A stretch of 64,000 nt of DNA from Margaritifera margaritifera (GCA_029931535.1 JAQPZY010001621.1:2828001-2892000); one strand, 5' to 3'; shown: positions 24,986 to 35,830, counted from the stretch's first letter. The notes: generated from the sequence alone by a model not told the origin. Numbers and translations are program-made.

Positions 24986-25339
24986 CACTGGTCTACAATT
25001 TTTCGAAGTCATCAGCTTCAGAGATAAAATGTGCTATTTATTAGGGATTTTGATGTGCTGAATTCAAATATGACAATTACAACAACTGATTGGCAACTGT
25101 TTCCAAGATATTTAAGTTTTTACATTTTACGTCTATGTATATTGTGTACATAATAGAATTTTAATCATAAATTGTAAACCTAGGTCTTTTCGTGTGTTTG
25201 TGGTTGCTTTACATGATAATATTTCACCTGTCCTGTATATGTAACACTTTAAAAACAGCAAAAGGGTTATATAAAAAAAAAATATATTGAAACAAAAGTC
25301 AAAAAACTATTATGTGTATATAAGTACATAGTTTAGTCC

Positions 25340-26743
25340 TTATTCAGTGTCTACTCGGCGCTTCTTGGTTTGTCTCTTGAATTCATTAAATGGAGCATCT
25401 CTTGTCACTGTCCAACAATAGTCTGCAAGCATTGATGGGCCCAATTTGCCCTGATAGCGTTTCTCCATTGTTGCAATGTCCTGGTAAAATCGCTCACTGT
25501 GCTCGTCGCTCACTGCTCCACAGTTTGGTGGAAAAAAATCTAGATGAGAGTGCAAAAAATGTATCTTAAGTGACATGTTGCAACCAAGGCGTTTGTATGC
25601 CTTGAGGAGGTTTTCCACCAACTCCCTGTAGTTGTCTACCTTGTTGTTTCCGAGAAAATGTGTTGTCACTAACTGGAAGGCTTTCCATGCCATCTTTTCC
25701 TTGCCACGCAGTGCACGATGAAATGCATCATCTCGAAGAAGTTCACGAATCTGAGGACCAACAAAGACACCTTCCTTTATCTTAGCTTCACTTAACCTTG
25801 GAAATTTTCCATGGAGGTACTTGAAAGCTGCTTGTATTTTGTCCATGGCCTTGACAAAGTTCTTCATCAGACCCATCTTGATGCGCAAGGGTGGTAACAA
25901 AATCTTCCTTGATTCAACAAGTGGTGGATGCTGAACACTTTTCATCCCCGGGTCCAATGACTGTCGGAGTGGCCAATCTCTCTTGATGTAGTGGGAATCT
26001 CTCGCATGACTATCCCATTCGCAGAGAAAACAGCAGTACTTTGTGTATCCAGTCTGCAGACCAAGCAAGAGAGCAAGAACCTTAAAATTGCCACAAAGCT
26101 GCCACTGAAGTTGATCATAGTTTATGCACCTCAAAAGTTGTTTCATGTTTTCATAGGTTTCCTTCATATGGACTGCATGACCAACTGGAATTGATGACAA
26201 AACACTGCCATTATGCAGCAAAACAGCTTTAAGATTCGTCTTCGATGAATCAATGAACAGTCTCCACTCATCTGGATCATGAACGATGTTGAGGGCTGCC
26301 ATCACACCATCGATGTTGTTGCAGGCTACAAGATCACCTTCCATGAAGAAGAATGGGACAAGATCCTTTTGACTGTCACAGAACATGGAAACCCTAACAT
26401 CACCTGCCAGGAGATTCCACTGCTGTAGGTTGGAGCCCAACAGCTCTGCCTTACTCTTGGATAGTTCCAAATCCCTGACAAGGTCATTCAGTTCACCTTG
26501 TGTTATGAGGTTTGGTTCAGAGGAGGAGGATGGGAGAAAATATGGATCATGTGACATTGATGGTTCAGGACTAGAAGTTTCATCCTTTTACTCTTCCTCG
26601 TCTGACTCAAGTGAAAATGATTCTGGTGCATCAGGAATCGGCAGTCCTTCTCTGTCGGGTACTGGGCATATAGCTGATGGAATGTTTGGATAATGCACAG
26701 TCCACTTTTTCTTCTTTGACACACCTTTTCCAACTGGAGGCAT
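25340..26743 (-). pseudogene. transposon-encoded protein of an uncharacterised widespread family; one in-frame stop
   Basis: Read on the minus strand from a likely start MPPVGKG at 26743. About 50 codons lead to a single TAA at 26588-26590, then 10 codons and a further open run from M at 26557 to the stop at 25340 (405 residues). Both parts are in one frame, so the break is a point nonsense change (or suppressed) rather than a shift. Visible features: GELNDLVRDLELSKSKAELL near the N-terminus of the long part, then EWRLFIDSS, AVLLHNGS, GNFKVLALLLGLQ, a CCFLCEWDSHARDSHY cluster (possible Zn site), LPPLRIKMGLMKNFVKAM and GAVSDEHSERFYQDI. I recall multicopy 'hypothetical proteins' of this kind in arthropods, cnidarians and molluscs. 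The pattern suggests an RNase H-fold DDE transposase (D in FIDSS, D/N in G(D/N)FK, E in the C-terminal block), but no catalytic assignment is proven. Confidence 0.8.
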
Positions 26744-26828
26744 TGAGAAATAAGAGAGAACAACACTGTATGATTTGTAGAGCTGATATAGGGCAATTTC
26801 TTCAGTAGAGTGATGTAAGCTTATTTGT

Positions 26829-26910
26829 GATTGCATCATCCATGACTTCTAGGAATAACATGATGCAATTCATATAATGTATGATGCAATACCAGCTTCA
26901 GATTGCATCA
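26829..26910. promoter_or_regulatory. four copies of TGATGCAAT motif, alternating orientation
   Basis: gattgcatca at 26829 and 26901, and its inverse (a)tgatgcaat at 26860 and 26881, all within 82 bp immediately upstream of the antisense transposon gene. The tight spacing and mixed orientation suggest protein-binding sites (transposase subterminal sites or promoter elements). CMC elements are known to carry such subterminal motif clusters. Function is inference. Confidence 0.55.
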
Positions 26911-27254
26911 TTCATTGTTTTGCCTAAAAAGCAAGTACTGTTCAAACCCAGTCATAGATTTATTCATAGATCCAGTCAAAGATGCATTTGAGTCATTTCT
27001 GGTTTAAATTGAGATCCCTTCCCTTTATAACTCACTTATCCTCCACCATTCCGAAGTCAAGGGTCGTATATACTGACCCAGTATAATATCTTTAAAACTA
27101 AAGCCTATCAACAAATGTAAGCATCATTTTCATTCTCAGTGACCCAGAACTGGTAAAGTTTTACAACATCTATTGCGGAAGCATTTTGACTGTAGACCAG
27201 TGATAATATATTACTGATATTAAAATGTAGTTGGGGGGACTCATTTTAAATTTG

Positions 27255-27520
27255 TAATACTTACCTGGCGCTTTGCCAGATTCTCTCCTCCCACCCTACT
27301 CTGATGTCCCACAAGTAGTCTGTGTCCCTGAAAAGAGGACAGGCTACTGCACATGGACCTATGATATCAAGGGACAGACTGGATCTGTCTTCTTTCCAGT
27401 TCTGGACTTCTGGAACTTTCCATCTAATGGGAGGGTGGAATTTTCTTATATGGACAAGGTTAATTTCTATCCTAGAAAGTAAAGCAACGCAATAGCGACA
27501 GGTAAGTATTACATCATTAA
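27255..27520. repeat. right inverted terminal region of DIRS-like element B2
   Basis: Inverted partner of 22640-22905. It is itself bounded by short inverted ends: 'gtaatacttacctg' near 27255 and 'caggtaagtattac' at about 27500-27513. This gives a 260-bp unit that could fold back or be a solo terminal repeat. The 69-codon open frame inside it is accidental. It ends about 190 bases before exon 5. Confidence 0.72.
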
Positions 27521-27705
27521 AATTGGTTTACCCCACACACACTCAAATACATGTTTTGATACACAACTTGAAAATTTTTTACATAAAATTCTGACTTTTT
27601 AAATTTATATATAGATAACTGTTTATTATTTAGAAAAGATGATCATTAGCTGAGTACACTTCATTCATGATTGATGTTGTTAATAATGCCTTTTTATTCT
27701 TTCAG

Positions 27706-27891
27706 ATATAACCGTCCTGGTCCAAGACGAAGGCCTGGTGTTGACATCAAGTACATCACCTATGGTTTTGCCTACATCCAGGACATGTTAGAACATGCCA
27801 TTATTGAACTACAGACAGGATTAAGAGATCTGCAGGATGGTGTTGGAGTAATACTACACCAGTTTCCCTACCCATGTTACATAGAGGACAA
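27706..27891 (+). CDS. ABCA1-like: ABCA exon 5 (end of extracellular domain 1)
   Basis: Acceptor ttttattctttcag, donor gtaggt. The first base completes K218, followed by 61 codons (219-279) and two bases of codon 280. YNRPGPRRRPG parallels the YWDPGPRADP motif, ITYGFAYIQDMLEHAII parallels WGGFAYLQDVVEQAII, and FPYPCYIED parallels MPYPCYVDD at the membrane re-entry. The preceding 11.6-kb intron carries most of the mobile DNA in the left half of the window. Confidence 0.95.
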
Positions 27892-28214
27892 GTAGGTTTT
27901 TACTTGATGACAAGTCTTACATGCCTTAACCCATGTTACTTGAAGAAGAATAAGATGTGTGTACCAATATTTTTGCAAATAAGAATGGATGACCTACACA
28001 GTCCTACTGCAGCAGTTGTCCTTTGTTTGTCACCTTTCTTTTATAATCTTGTCATTAATGATTCATCTTGTCAAAAAATGAAGAATAATGGTAAATATGA
28101 GAATAAATGCCCAGAAAGCTTATAAATGTTAGTCTTCTTCCAGGGTACTATTTCATAAAATTATTTTGTATGAAAAGATAAATATTTAAACAGAAGAACT
28201 ACAAATAAAAGTAT

Positions 28215-28560
28215 ATACAAGTACTCCCTCATTATAATGCTGTCCATGGGAGCCATAGAGTCTACTACCTTATGGTGAGACTGTCATATAATGAAGTACA
28301 TGATACAGTACTCCCTCATTATAATGCTATCCATGGGAGCCATACAGTATACTACATTATAGTGAGACTGTCATACAATGAAGTACACGATACAGTACTC
28401 CCTCATTATAATGCTATCCATGGGAGCCATAGAGTATACTACCTTAAAGTGAGACTATCTTATAATGAAGTACATGATACCATACTCCCTCATTATAATG
28501 CTATATATGGGAGCCATATATGCCTATAACATGAGCCATGTTATAATGAAGATTTTTAAT
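28215..28560. repeat. 87-bp tandem repeat, about 4 copies
   Basis: 'actccctcattataatgct' recurs at about 28222, 28309, 28396 and 28483, followed by 'ccatgggagccat' and 'gagactgtcatataatgaagta'. The unit length is a multiple of three, so one frame stays open (repeated LSYNEVHDTVLPHYNAI). This is a by-product, not a protein-coding gene. A degenerate relative lies near 56915-56945. Confidence 0.92.
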
Positions 28561-29514
28561 GAGTGAGTGCTGTACATAAATTATTTACTTTGCATATTGT
28601 ACTTTCCATATTTTGTGGAACTTATTGACAAGAGACACAATTCTTGTAGATGAGAAGATTTAGTTTACTTGATCTTGTCCTATTAAGAGCAATTTCAAAT
28701 CAATTAGATGGCAGTGATCATGTGAAATATATTTTTCTCAGATTCAAGAACATATCTTGGCAACAATACCAGTGGTAAAAACCACAAGTACAGTTAGCTC
28801 TCTTTTAAATTTGACAGCCCTCGAGTTTGGAACAGCCTGCCCAATAACTGAGAACAATCCCTTATTTCAAAGAATACAGCGGGCTAATTCAGACATGGTC
28901 AGGGCTTCACTGTAAATGTTCTTTATGTATTTCTATTTAGCAGTCAGCAGTAACTCAGCTTTAAGGTTACTAATTTCAAGGAATTTCTCTGGTTTAAACG
29001 CTGCTTCCATAATGCTTTTTTAAATTGCTTACTTTCTAAGGATTTCTTTTTTTTTGCTAAGCTTTAATTTTAATTTTTAGCACCCTCATTTCTTGATATC
29101 TTAATTAATAAATATGGCCCTTGTGCAAGCTTTTAACAATAAAATCATGTTTTTTTATCTAAATTGTAAAATGTATGCCTTTCTAACTACCTTTCAGACT
29201 ACCTATGTTAAATACATTTCTTGTATCATGTATCTCTTGTATGCTTATAATTTAGACACTTAATAATAATTGGTGGCAAAAAACCATACAAATGTAAAGT
29301 ATGCAATCAGAATGTTCAGTCGAAATGAAACTCTTCTCATGTGCATGAGAATGTGAAGAATGAAGTAAAGAGTTCATTCCATGTTCACTCATGGGCAATG
29401 GGCAATTCAAGGACTTACAGAGGAGAAAAGCAATTCAAATATGAAGTGTGTGGTAGAATGTTGAGAGTATTGTTCCAGATAAGATTTAAAATCGTCTTCG
29501 TAACTATGCTTCAG
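28561..29514. other. intron 5, distal part, nothing recognised
   Basis: AT-rich, no exon or clear repeat. Near 29260-29460 a weakly zinc-finger-like string (YKC...C) can be read, but it lacks a complete C2H2 finger and is not supported as coding. Confidence 0.5.
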
Positions 29515-29737
29515 GTTCGTCAATGCCATATCCCGCACCTTGCCACTGTTTATGGTGCTAGCCTGGGTCCTGACTACAGCCTTGTTGTGTAAGAGTATTG
29601 TGTATGAGAAGGAGAACCGTCTGAAGGAAGTGATGAAAATCATGGGACTTGGAAATCTGGTTCACTGGGTGGCGTGGTTTATCAATGCTTTTGTCATGAT
29701 GTTAATTACAGTCATCATACTTGTCCTTATTCTCAAG
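29515..29737 (+). CDS. ABCA1-like: ABCA exon 6 (TM2, coupling loop, TM3)
   Basis: Acceptor aactatgcttcag; donor gtacta is weak after the +3 position. Residues 280-354. A hydrophobic segment at about 289-305 (LPLFMVLAWVLTTALLC) is TM2. The charged cytosolic loop VYEKENRLKEVMKIMGL is the family hallmark between TM2 and TM3 (ABCA1: YEKEARLKETMRIMGL) and lies over the NBD. A second hydrophobic run at about 331-353 is TM3. Confidence 0.96.
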
Positions 29738-30653
29738 GTACTATTAATCACAATCAACTAGATAAAAAAAAATTCCTTGACTAATATGTTTCATTCATCA
29801 ATGAACCATGCTTTAAATATGAAATCTGGATCATTATCCCCATACTTTACCAAGGGATATTGTGATACCATCCATCTATCTATCTAACTTTAACTCTTCT
29901 TAAACCAGTAGGTGGAAATTCACCAGACTTGGTATACAGATTGCCCTTGTTATAACAATTTGTGAGAGAGGAATAGTTTTTGGGCACTTGCTGGGGGGGG
30001 GGGGGGGGAAGGAGGGGTCAAAGGTCAGGTGTACAAAAATTGCAGTTCCAGTGACATTTTTAAGTATTGGTTTTACCAAATTTGAAATGTGTCATCACAG
30101 TACAAAGATACTTATTATATGTAACTGATTTGGGGTTAAAACCTCCAGGTCAGGGTAAGTCAGTGAGATATTAATAAAAAGCATTGTTTTTTAACTATGA
30201 TGAGCTTTGGAAGTAGCTCTAGTTAAGTTCTCCTAGTAAAATGAGATTCCAGATTTACCTGTTGCATAAAGAATATAAAGCTTGGTGACTTTTTTTGTAT
30301 CTCTAGCCCAAATGAAGTTCCATCTTTTACACTTTCATTTCCAGAGCATAACTCCAAAACCATTCAAGATATCTCTGTGAAATACACATGTTAGACTAGT
30401 GGTCTGGATGTTCCTTTTGCTTTTCACAATTCAGTCATTTAAAATATGCACTTGTGTAAGATCCTCAATTTTAATGATAGCATAAAGGAGGAGTTAATTC
30501 ATTAATTAAAATCATTGTGTTGATCCAATGTATACAGATGAGCAAACTGGTCTTCTAAAGCATCTGGCAACTGAAATTTTTTATGTTTTTGTAAAATTTA
30601 ATTAGTGCAGGTGAAATGATTTGACACTAATTTAGTTATGAATATCTTTTTAG
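29738..30653. other. intron 6, mostly a dispersed noncoding repeat
   Basis: The segment at about 29870-30180 (ccatctatctatctaacttt, 'aaaccagtaggtggaaattc', G16 at 29992-30009, then 'ggtcaaaggtcaggtgtac') has the style of the invertebrate 'aaggtcaaggtcac' repeats seen elsewhere in the window. No exon. Confidence 0.5.
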
Positions 30654-30875
30654 GGAGGTAAAGTGCTTGAGAAGTCTGATCCCAGTGTGGTCCTGTTGTT
30701 CATGGTAATGTTTTCCATATCAACAATATTCCAATGTTTCCTGATCAGCGTTTTTTTCGCTCGTCCCAACTTGGCTGCGTGCTGCGCTGGATTCATCTAC
30801 TTCCTGACCTATCTGCCATACACGCTGCTGATCCAGTGGGAAGATTACATGACTACTTCATACAAACTTTTGGCA
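30654..30875 (+). CDS. ABCA1-like: ABCA exon 7 (TM4-TM5)
   Basis: Acceptor tatctttttag. Two nearby donors exist: gtgggt at 30876 and gtatca at 30880. Only the first keeps phase 0 into exon 8, giving YKLLA|SLSSNVAFGYG, which aligns with the ABCA1 stretch FASLLSPVAFGFG. Residues 355-428. It has KSDPSVVLLF (family YSDPSVVFVF), FQCFLIS before ARPNLAACCAG, then YFLTYLPY, matching TM4 and TM5 of ABCA proteins. Confidence 0.93.
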
Positions 30876-30879
30876 GTGG

Positions 30880-31765
30880 GTATCACCAAGTTCTGGCGTA
30901 GTTGGTTTTTTTAAACCTTGATCATCTCTATTTTTTATTTTTTCTAGATGAGTTGTATGTTCCCCAAGTATGAAGAGATAACCCAAACTTTTTCATCAAA
31001 CTGATTTATCAGAATGTTTTTTTTTTATGTTCCTGAAGAGTTCAATTAACACAGTTCTGATATACTGTAGATAGTGATTTTAGCCCAAATTTAGATCAAT
31101 TTTATCCAAAGTTAGCAAATGTAGCCACCTTGTGGCCTAAAAAATTCAGGAATTTGTGAATTTCTGTATGCTTTAAGCACCATCATGAGCCAGAACATTA
31201 AATGCAGTAGTTTGTCAAAGTTTTGGTGAAATTTTTGTAAGATTTACATTAGCTCAGACTCGGATCTTGCAGCACACAAAATTTAAGGTCATTCATAATA
31301 CACGGTCCAATTTGTAATTGTATTCATTCTGTCCCCCATTTAAGACTTTATTTGGATGAAATAGTCGGTGAAACATTTACTTGGGTGAGGATGATAATTT
31401 TCCAGTATTTGCTTATATTTTTAGCAACAAACACTTTTGGAAATAAGTGCAACAGATAATTTTCTAAAAACTTTGTATATTAAAGAGAGATAGCTTGTAC
31501 TTCAGTTTATGTAGAGACCATATTACATTGATTCCATACCATTCATGCAACATAGTCTTGCTGAGAGTTTGTACCATTCACTGTATAACTTATGTTTGTT
31601 ATAGATGCATACAACATTTAGTTAGAGTAGAGATTTCACAGGCAAAGACTTGATAAGCATTGAAGAAATACTCTTTGGAGACCTTAATAGTTTTTTAAAA
31701 AATGATAGAAAAGGAAAACAATCAAAGCTGTGCCTTTAAAAAACATACTGTATTTCTCTGATGAC
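30880..31765. other. intron 7, first part, nothing recognised
   Basis: Unique-looking AT-rich sequence without open frames of note. Confidence 0.55.
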
Positions 31766-31769
31766 ATGC

Positions 31770-32005
31770 CCATGCTCATTAACCCCTCACCCCCATCCCA
31801 CCTTTCAGAAACTTGTAGCAGACAGTGGGATCCCCCATAATAAGCCCCTCCCCTTTCAGAAACTTGTAACAGACAGTGGGGTCCCTCATAATAAGCTCCC
31901 CTCCTCACCTTTCAGAAACTTGTAGCAGACAGTGGGGTCCCCCATAATAAGTCCCTCTCCTCACCTTTCAGAAACTTGTAACAGACAGTGGGGTACCTCC
32001 ATCCA
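31770..32005. repeat. about 58-bp tandem repeat, 4 copies
   Basis: 'ctttcagaaacttgtagcagacagtgggg' recurs near 31803, 31852, 31909 and 31966 with 'tcccccataataagcccct' between. Array in intron 7. Confidence 0.92.
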
Positions 32006-33997
32006 CTTCTGACTTCTGTTTTAAAATTTAACGAGAGTCAAGAGAAACCATTTTCTTCCATTTGTTATAGTCCTAGAAATATGAAAAATGTCATTCAATA
32101 AATCATTAAAAACATTTTAACAGACATTGTTCATTAAAGTGATGCACAGTTGCTGTATTAAAATCAGTAGTTATTTATACAAATGTATTTTAAAATCTAT
32201 TAGCTGTCTAGAATGTCTTAATTGTAAGTAATATACTTAGTAATCAAACAGTTTTGTTGCAGAACAGTAATGTTTCTAAGTGATCCTGTATTTCTTTGTA
32301 CCTGTTGATTGTAGGTGAAAGTTCAGGATCATTTCCAATTCAAAGAGACATAAGACTAGACTGTTTATCAATTCTAAAAATTGCATAATCTAATCTTTAT
32401 TCAAAAATTTCTTTCTTCCTATCTGGAATGTCAATTTAATAACTAAAATTGATAGAGTAGACTATGAGTGAGAGAACATTATGCTTTCATGACTAACATA
32501 CCATCCTTTTCTGATCGAGTTGAAGTCTTTGTAACATAAGAAAGGAACTGAGCCAGGTTTATGTAGCCTGGTACAGGAAACTTGTTTCAAGCAGATCACA
32601 AAAATAATTAGATTCCAATATGTGTACATTCAAAATAATATAAAATGCACATGAACTAAGAGTATTGAATTTTATTGCTTGGTTATTATTCAAAATAAAC
32701 ATTCTCCAGTGAAATTTATTCATTGATCTGTGACTGCTACATGTATGGGTACAGGTTTTAGTACTACCCACAATAGAGTATTAGATACTTTTCTGGCTAG
32801 AGGTTGGAAACATGAATGGATTTTTCTTGAAATAAAAATTTATTTGCTCTCTGTTAAGGCTGCAATGTTGCCATGTGTAAAGGGCTTAGTTTAGTTTACT
32901 GCCTGTAAACATTTACAAAATTAGTAATCATGTAAACAAACATAAACATGCACATGGCTGTCAGTGATGCAGGAACTTCCTGTTCCAATTAAATTATATA
33001 TTTCCACTGTAGAGGAATGTTAATAGGACTTTCTGTTCTTGAATTATGGGTAATTTTCAGGTGGAATGTGGCATCACTAGTAAAACACTAAAGTTGATGG
33101 GAATTGGTTGTATTGCACATTACACACTGATAATGCTGAAAAATTCTTTAAACTACATTATTTACCTTTGAAAAACATATTCATTAAAAGAACTTTTGAT
33201 GAGTTGCATTTTATTTTAAAGAAACACCGTTTCAAGTTTATAAGCCACTTCACAGTTTCTTAGTCATTGTGGATCCTACAAAAGCATCACAAGTGCATGT
33301 CTAGACAGTGAGTCCAGTTGTATTATTTATTTTTTCATCATGTACATATAGGTAGCAGTACAGAACAAAATTGCCACATATATATTCAAGAAAGATGTCT
33401 TATAAACTATATCCTATTGTAAAAGACATGCATTATATGCAACAATTGCAAGTTGAAGGAGGTACAGTGCACACATTGTCAATGACTTATATAAAAACAG
33501 CTGTCAGCTGTAAGCCTAATGTGCAGATCAGGGGAAAGGTTGAGGTTTTAATCAGTTTGATTAAATGGCATTGTTTCAGTTATTGTGTACCATGTACACA
33601 TTTAAACATTTTTGTAAATGTTTCATCCTTACTCTCTCAATATTTTTATGATGAAGATGTTTCATTTAACAGGTAAATAACTTAGTTTAAAGGAATGACT
33701 CTCATTTAAATACAATTGCTTCCAACCTAATGAATAGTGAAGTGTGCTATACCCAATTTTCAGTGATTTGGCTCTAATATGACAAGGCCATATATGAGAA
33801 GAAGCACATCTCACACTTAAAAAAGATAAACTAGACTGACCCCCTGGTTGTATCATTGGAGAAATATTGTAATTTTCTGTTTACATTATTCCAGGAATTA
33901 CAGTCATATATTTTATTTTTGTACAATTATGAAATTAAAGTCAAGAAAAATATAATAGTGTCATAATGGTTGTTTCATTCATATAATATCATTTTAG
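32006..33997. other. intron 7, second part, nothing recognised
   Basis: AT-rich. The open frames at 33371-33676 and 33662-33856 show no domain and no flanking splice sites that would fit the gene's phase. Confidence 0.55.
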
Positions 33998-34202
33998 AGC
34001 CTGTCTTCCAATGTGGCATTCGGATATGGTTGTAACTTTATTGCCTTGTATGAGGAGCAGGCTGTAGGCCTGCAGTGGAAAAACATTGGAAAAACTCCAA
34101 TACTGGATGATGATTTCACCATGGTGCATGTGATACTGATGATGTTGTGTGACACAGTCATTTATGGACTTCTGACATGGTACATTGAGGCAGTCTTCCC
34201 AG
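33998..34202 (+). CDS. ABCA1-like: ABCA exon 8 (TM6 region)
   Basis: Acceptor atatcattttag, donor gtaaac. Residues 429-496 plus one base of 497. It contains VAFGYGCNFIALYEEQAVGLQW (ABCA1 [22 protein letters not shown]), then the hydrophobic TM6 run LMMLCDTVIYGLLTWYIEAV, ending at the VFPG motif. The last roughly 80 bases plus the donor are the founder unit of a long tandem array filling the next 1.6 kb. Confidence 0.96.
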
Positions 34203-35830
34203 GTAAACACAATGTAAATACTGATAATGTTGTGTGACACATTATGGAGTTTTGACATGGTATATTGAGGTAGTCTTCCCAGATAAGCATGATGTAAATA
34301 CTGTAAGGTGATATTGTTGATGTTGTGTGATGCAGTCATTTATGGACCTGAGAACATGGTACATTTTGCCAGTCTTCCCAGGTAAACACAATGTAAATAC
34401 TCATGATTTTGTGTGACACATTTATGGACTTCTGACATGGTACATTGAAGCAGTCTTCTCAGGTAAACACAATGTAAATATTGATGATGTTGTGTGATAC
34501 AGTCATTTACAGACTTCTGACATGGTGCATTGAGGCAGTCTTCCCAGGTGAACAGGTGAACACAGCATCAATATTGTAATCTGATACCGATGATGTTGTG
34601 TGATGCAGTCACTTATGGACTTTTGACATGGTACATTGAGACAGTCTTCCCAGGTAAACACAATGTAAATATTGATGATATTGAGTGACAGTCATTTATG
34701 GACTTTTGACGTGGTACATTGATGCAGTCATCCCAGGTAAACACAATGTAAATATTGATGATATTGTGTGACACAGTCATTTATTGACTTCTGATATGGT
34801 ACATTAAGGCAGTCTTCCCAGGTAAACACAGTGTAAATACAGTCATTTATGGACTTCTGACATGGTATATTAAGGCAGTTTTCCCAGAAATGCACAATGT
34901 AAATACTGTAATGTAATACTGATCATGTTGTGTGACACAGTCATTTATTAACTTTTCTGACATGGTACATTGAGGCAGCCATTCCAGGTGAACACAATGT
35001 AAATACTGTAATGTGATACTGATGATGTTGTGTGACAGTCATTTATGGCATTCTGACATTGTATATTGGGGCAGTCTTCCCAGTTGAGGAGAATGTCAAT
35101 ACTGTTAATGTTGTGTGACACAGTCATTTATTGACTTCTGACATGGTATATTGAGGCAGTCTTCCCAGGTGAGGAGAATGTCAATTCTGTAATGTAATAC
35201 TGATAATGTTGTGTGACACAGTCATTTATGTACTTCTGACATGATACATTGAGGCAGTCTTCCCAGGTAAACACAATGTAAATACTGATGATGAATGATA
35301 CAGTCATTTACTGACTTCTGACATGGTACATTGAGCCAGTCTTTTCAGGTAAATACAATGTAAATATGGATGATGTTGTGTGACACAATCATTTATTGAC
35401 TTCTGACATGGTAAATTCAGGCAGTCTTCCCAGGTAAACACAATGCAAATACTGATGATATTGTGTGACACATTCATTTTTCGACTTCGCACATGGTACA
35501 TTCAAGCAGTCATCCCAAGTAAACACAGTTTAAATACTCTAATGTAAATACTGATGATGCTGAGTGACACAGTCATTTACGGACTACTGGCATGGTACAT
35601 TGAGCAAGTCTTCCCAGGTAAACACAGTGTAAATACTGATGATGTTATGTTACAGTCATTTATGGACTTCACACATGGTACATTGAAGCAGTCATCCCCA
35701 GTAAACACAATGTAAACACTGTAATGTAAATACTGATGATGTTGAGTGACACAGTCATTTATGGACTACTGACTTGGTACATTGAATCAATCTTCCCAGG
35801 TAAACAGTGTAAATACTATTATTCTCTTAC
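34203..35830 (+). repeat. tandem array of about 18 degenerate copies of the exon 8 3' end plus splice donor
   Basis: Each unit (about 80-110 bp) repeats 'gatgatgttgtgtgacacag', 'tcatttatggacttctgacatgg', 'tacattgaggcagtcttcccag' and 'gtaaacacaatgtaaatact'. The first two and a half of these blocks are the coding sequence 34128-34202, and the last is the start of intron 8. I counted copies of the cttcccag|gt junction near 34280, 34380, 34463, 34548, 34653, 34738, 34822, 34888, 34988, 35083, 35168, 35266, 35349, 35433, 35516, 35623, 35701 and 35801. Most keep CAG|GTAAAC or CAG|GTGA, so they are potential decoy donors. Many have lost frame or gained stops. Confidence 0.95.

Larger units (their letters stand above)
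24986..27202 (-). mobile_element. 2.2-kb DNA transposon with CACTGGTCTACA termini (CMC-like?)
   Basis: Perfect 12-bp inverted termini at 24986-24997 and 27191-27202 enclose one long antisense gene. The flanks (caacaggtaa | element | ataatatattactgatatt) rejoin into a sequence matching the uninterrupted inverted DIRS copy at 22640-22665 (complement: caacaggtatgtattactg), so this is an insertion. Known family fact: CACTA/Mirage/Chapaev (CMC) elements end in CACTR and make 2-4 bp duplications. A 3-bp TAA duplication is possible here but needs one extra base at the right end. Superfamily assignment is inference. Confidence 0.82.

Noticed and set aside
26385..26693. Plus-strand open frame over the transposon gene
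   Set aside because: It is the antisense shadow of the minus-strand transposon protein; its Ser-rich content is the complement of acidic codons.
28272..28529. Repeat protein with LSYNEVHDTVLPHYNAI units
   Set aside because: It is a by-product of an 87-bp noncoding tandem repeat in intron 5, with no start context, no splice link and no known domain.
29341..29514. C2H2 zinc-finger gene fragment upstream of exon 6
   Set aside because: Only a few linker-like residues (GEKQFKYEVCG) are readable. No complete CxxC...HxxxH finger exists and the frame is broken.
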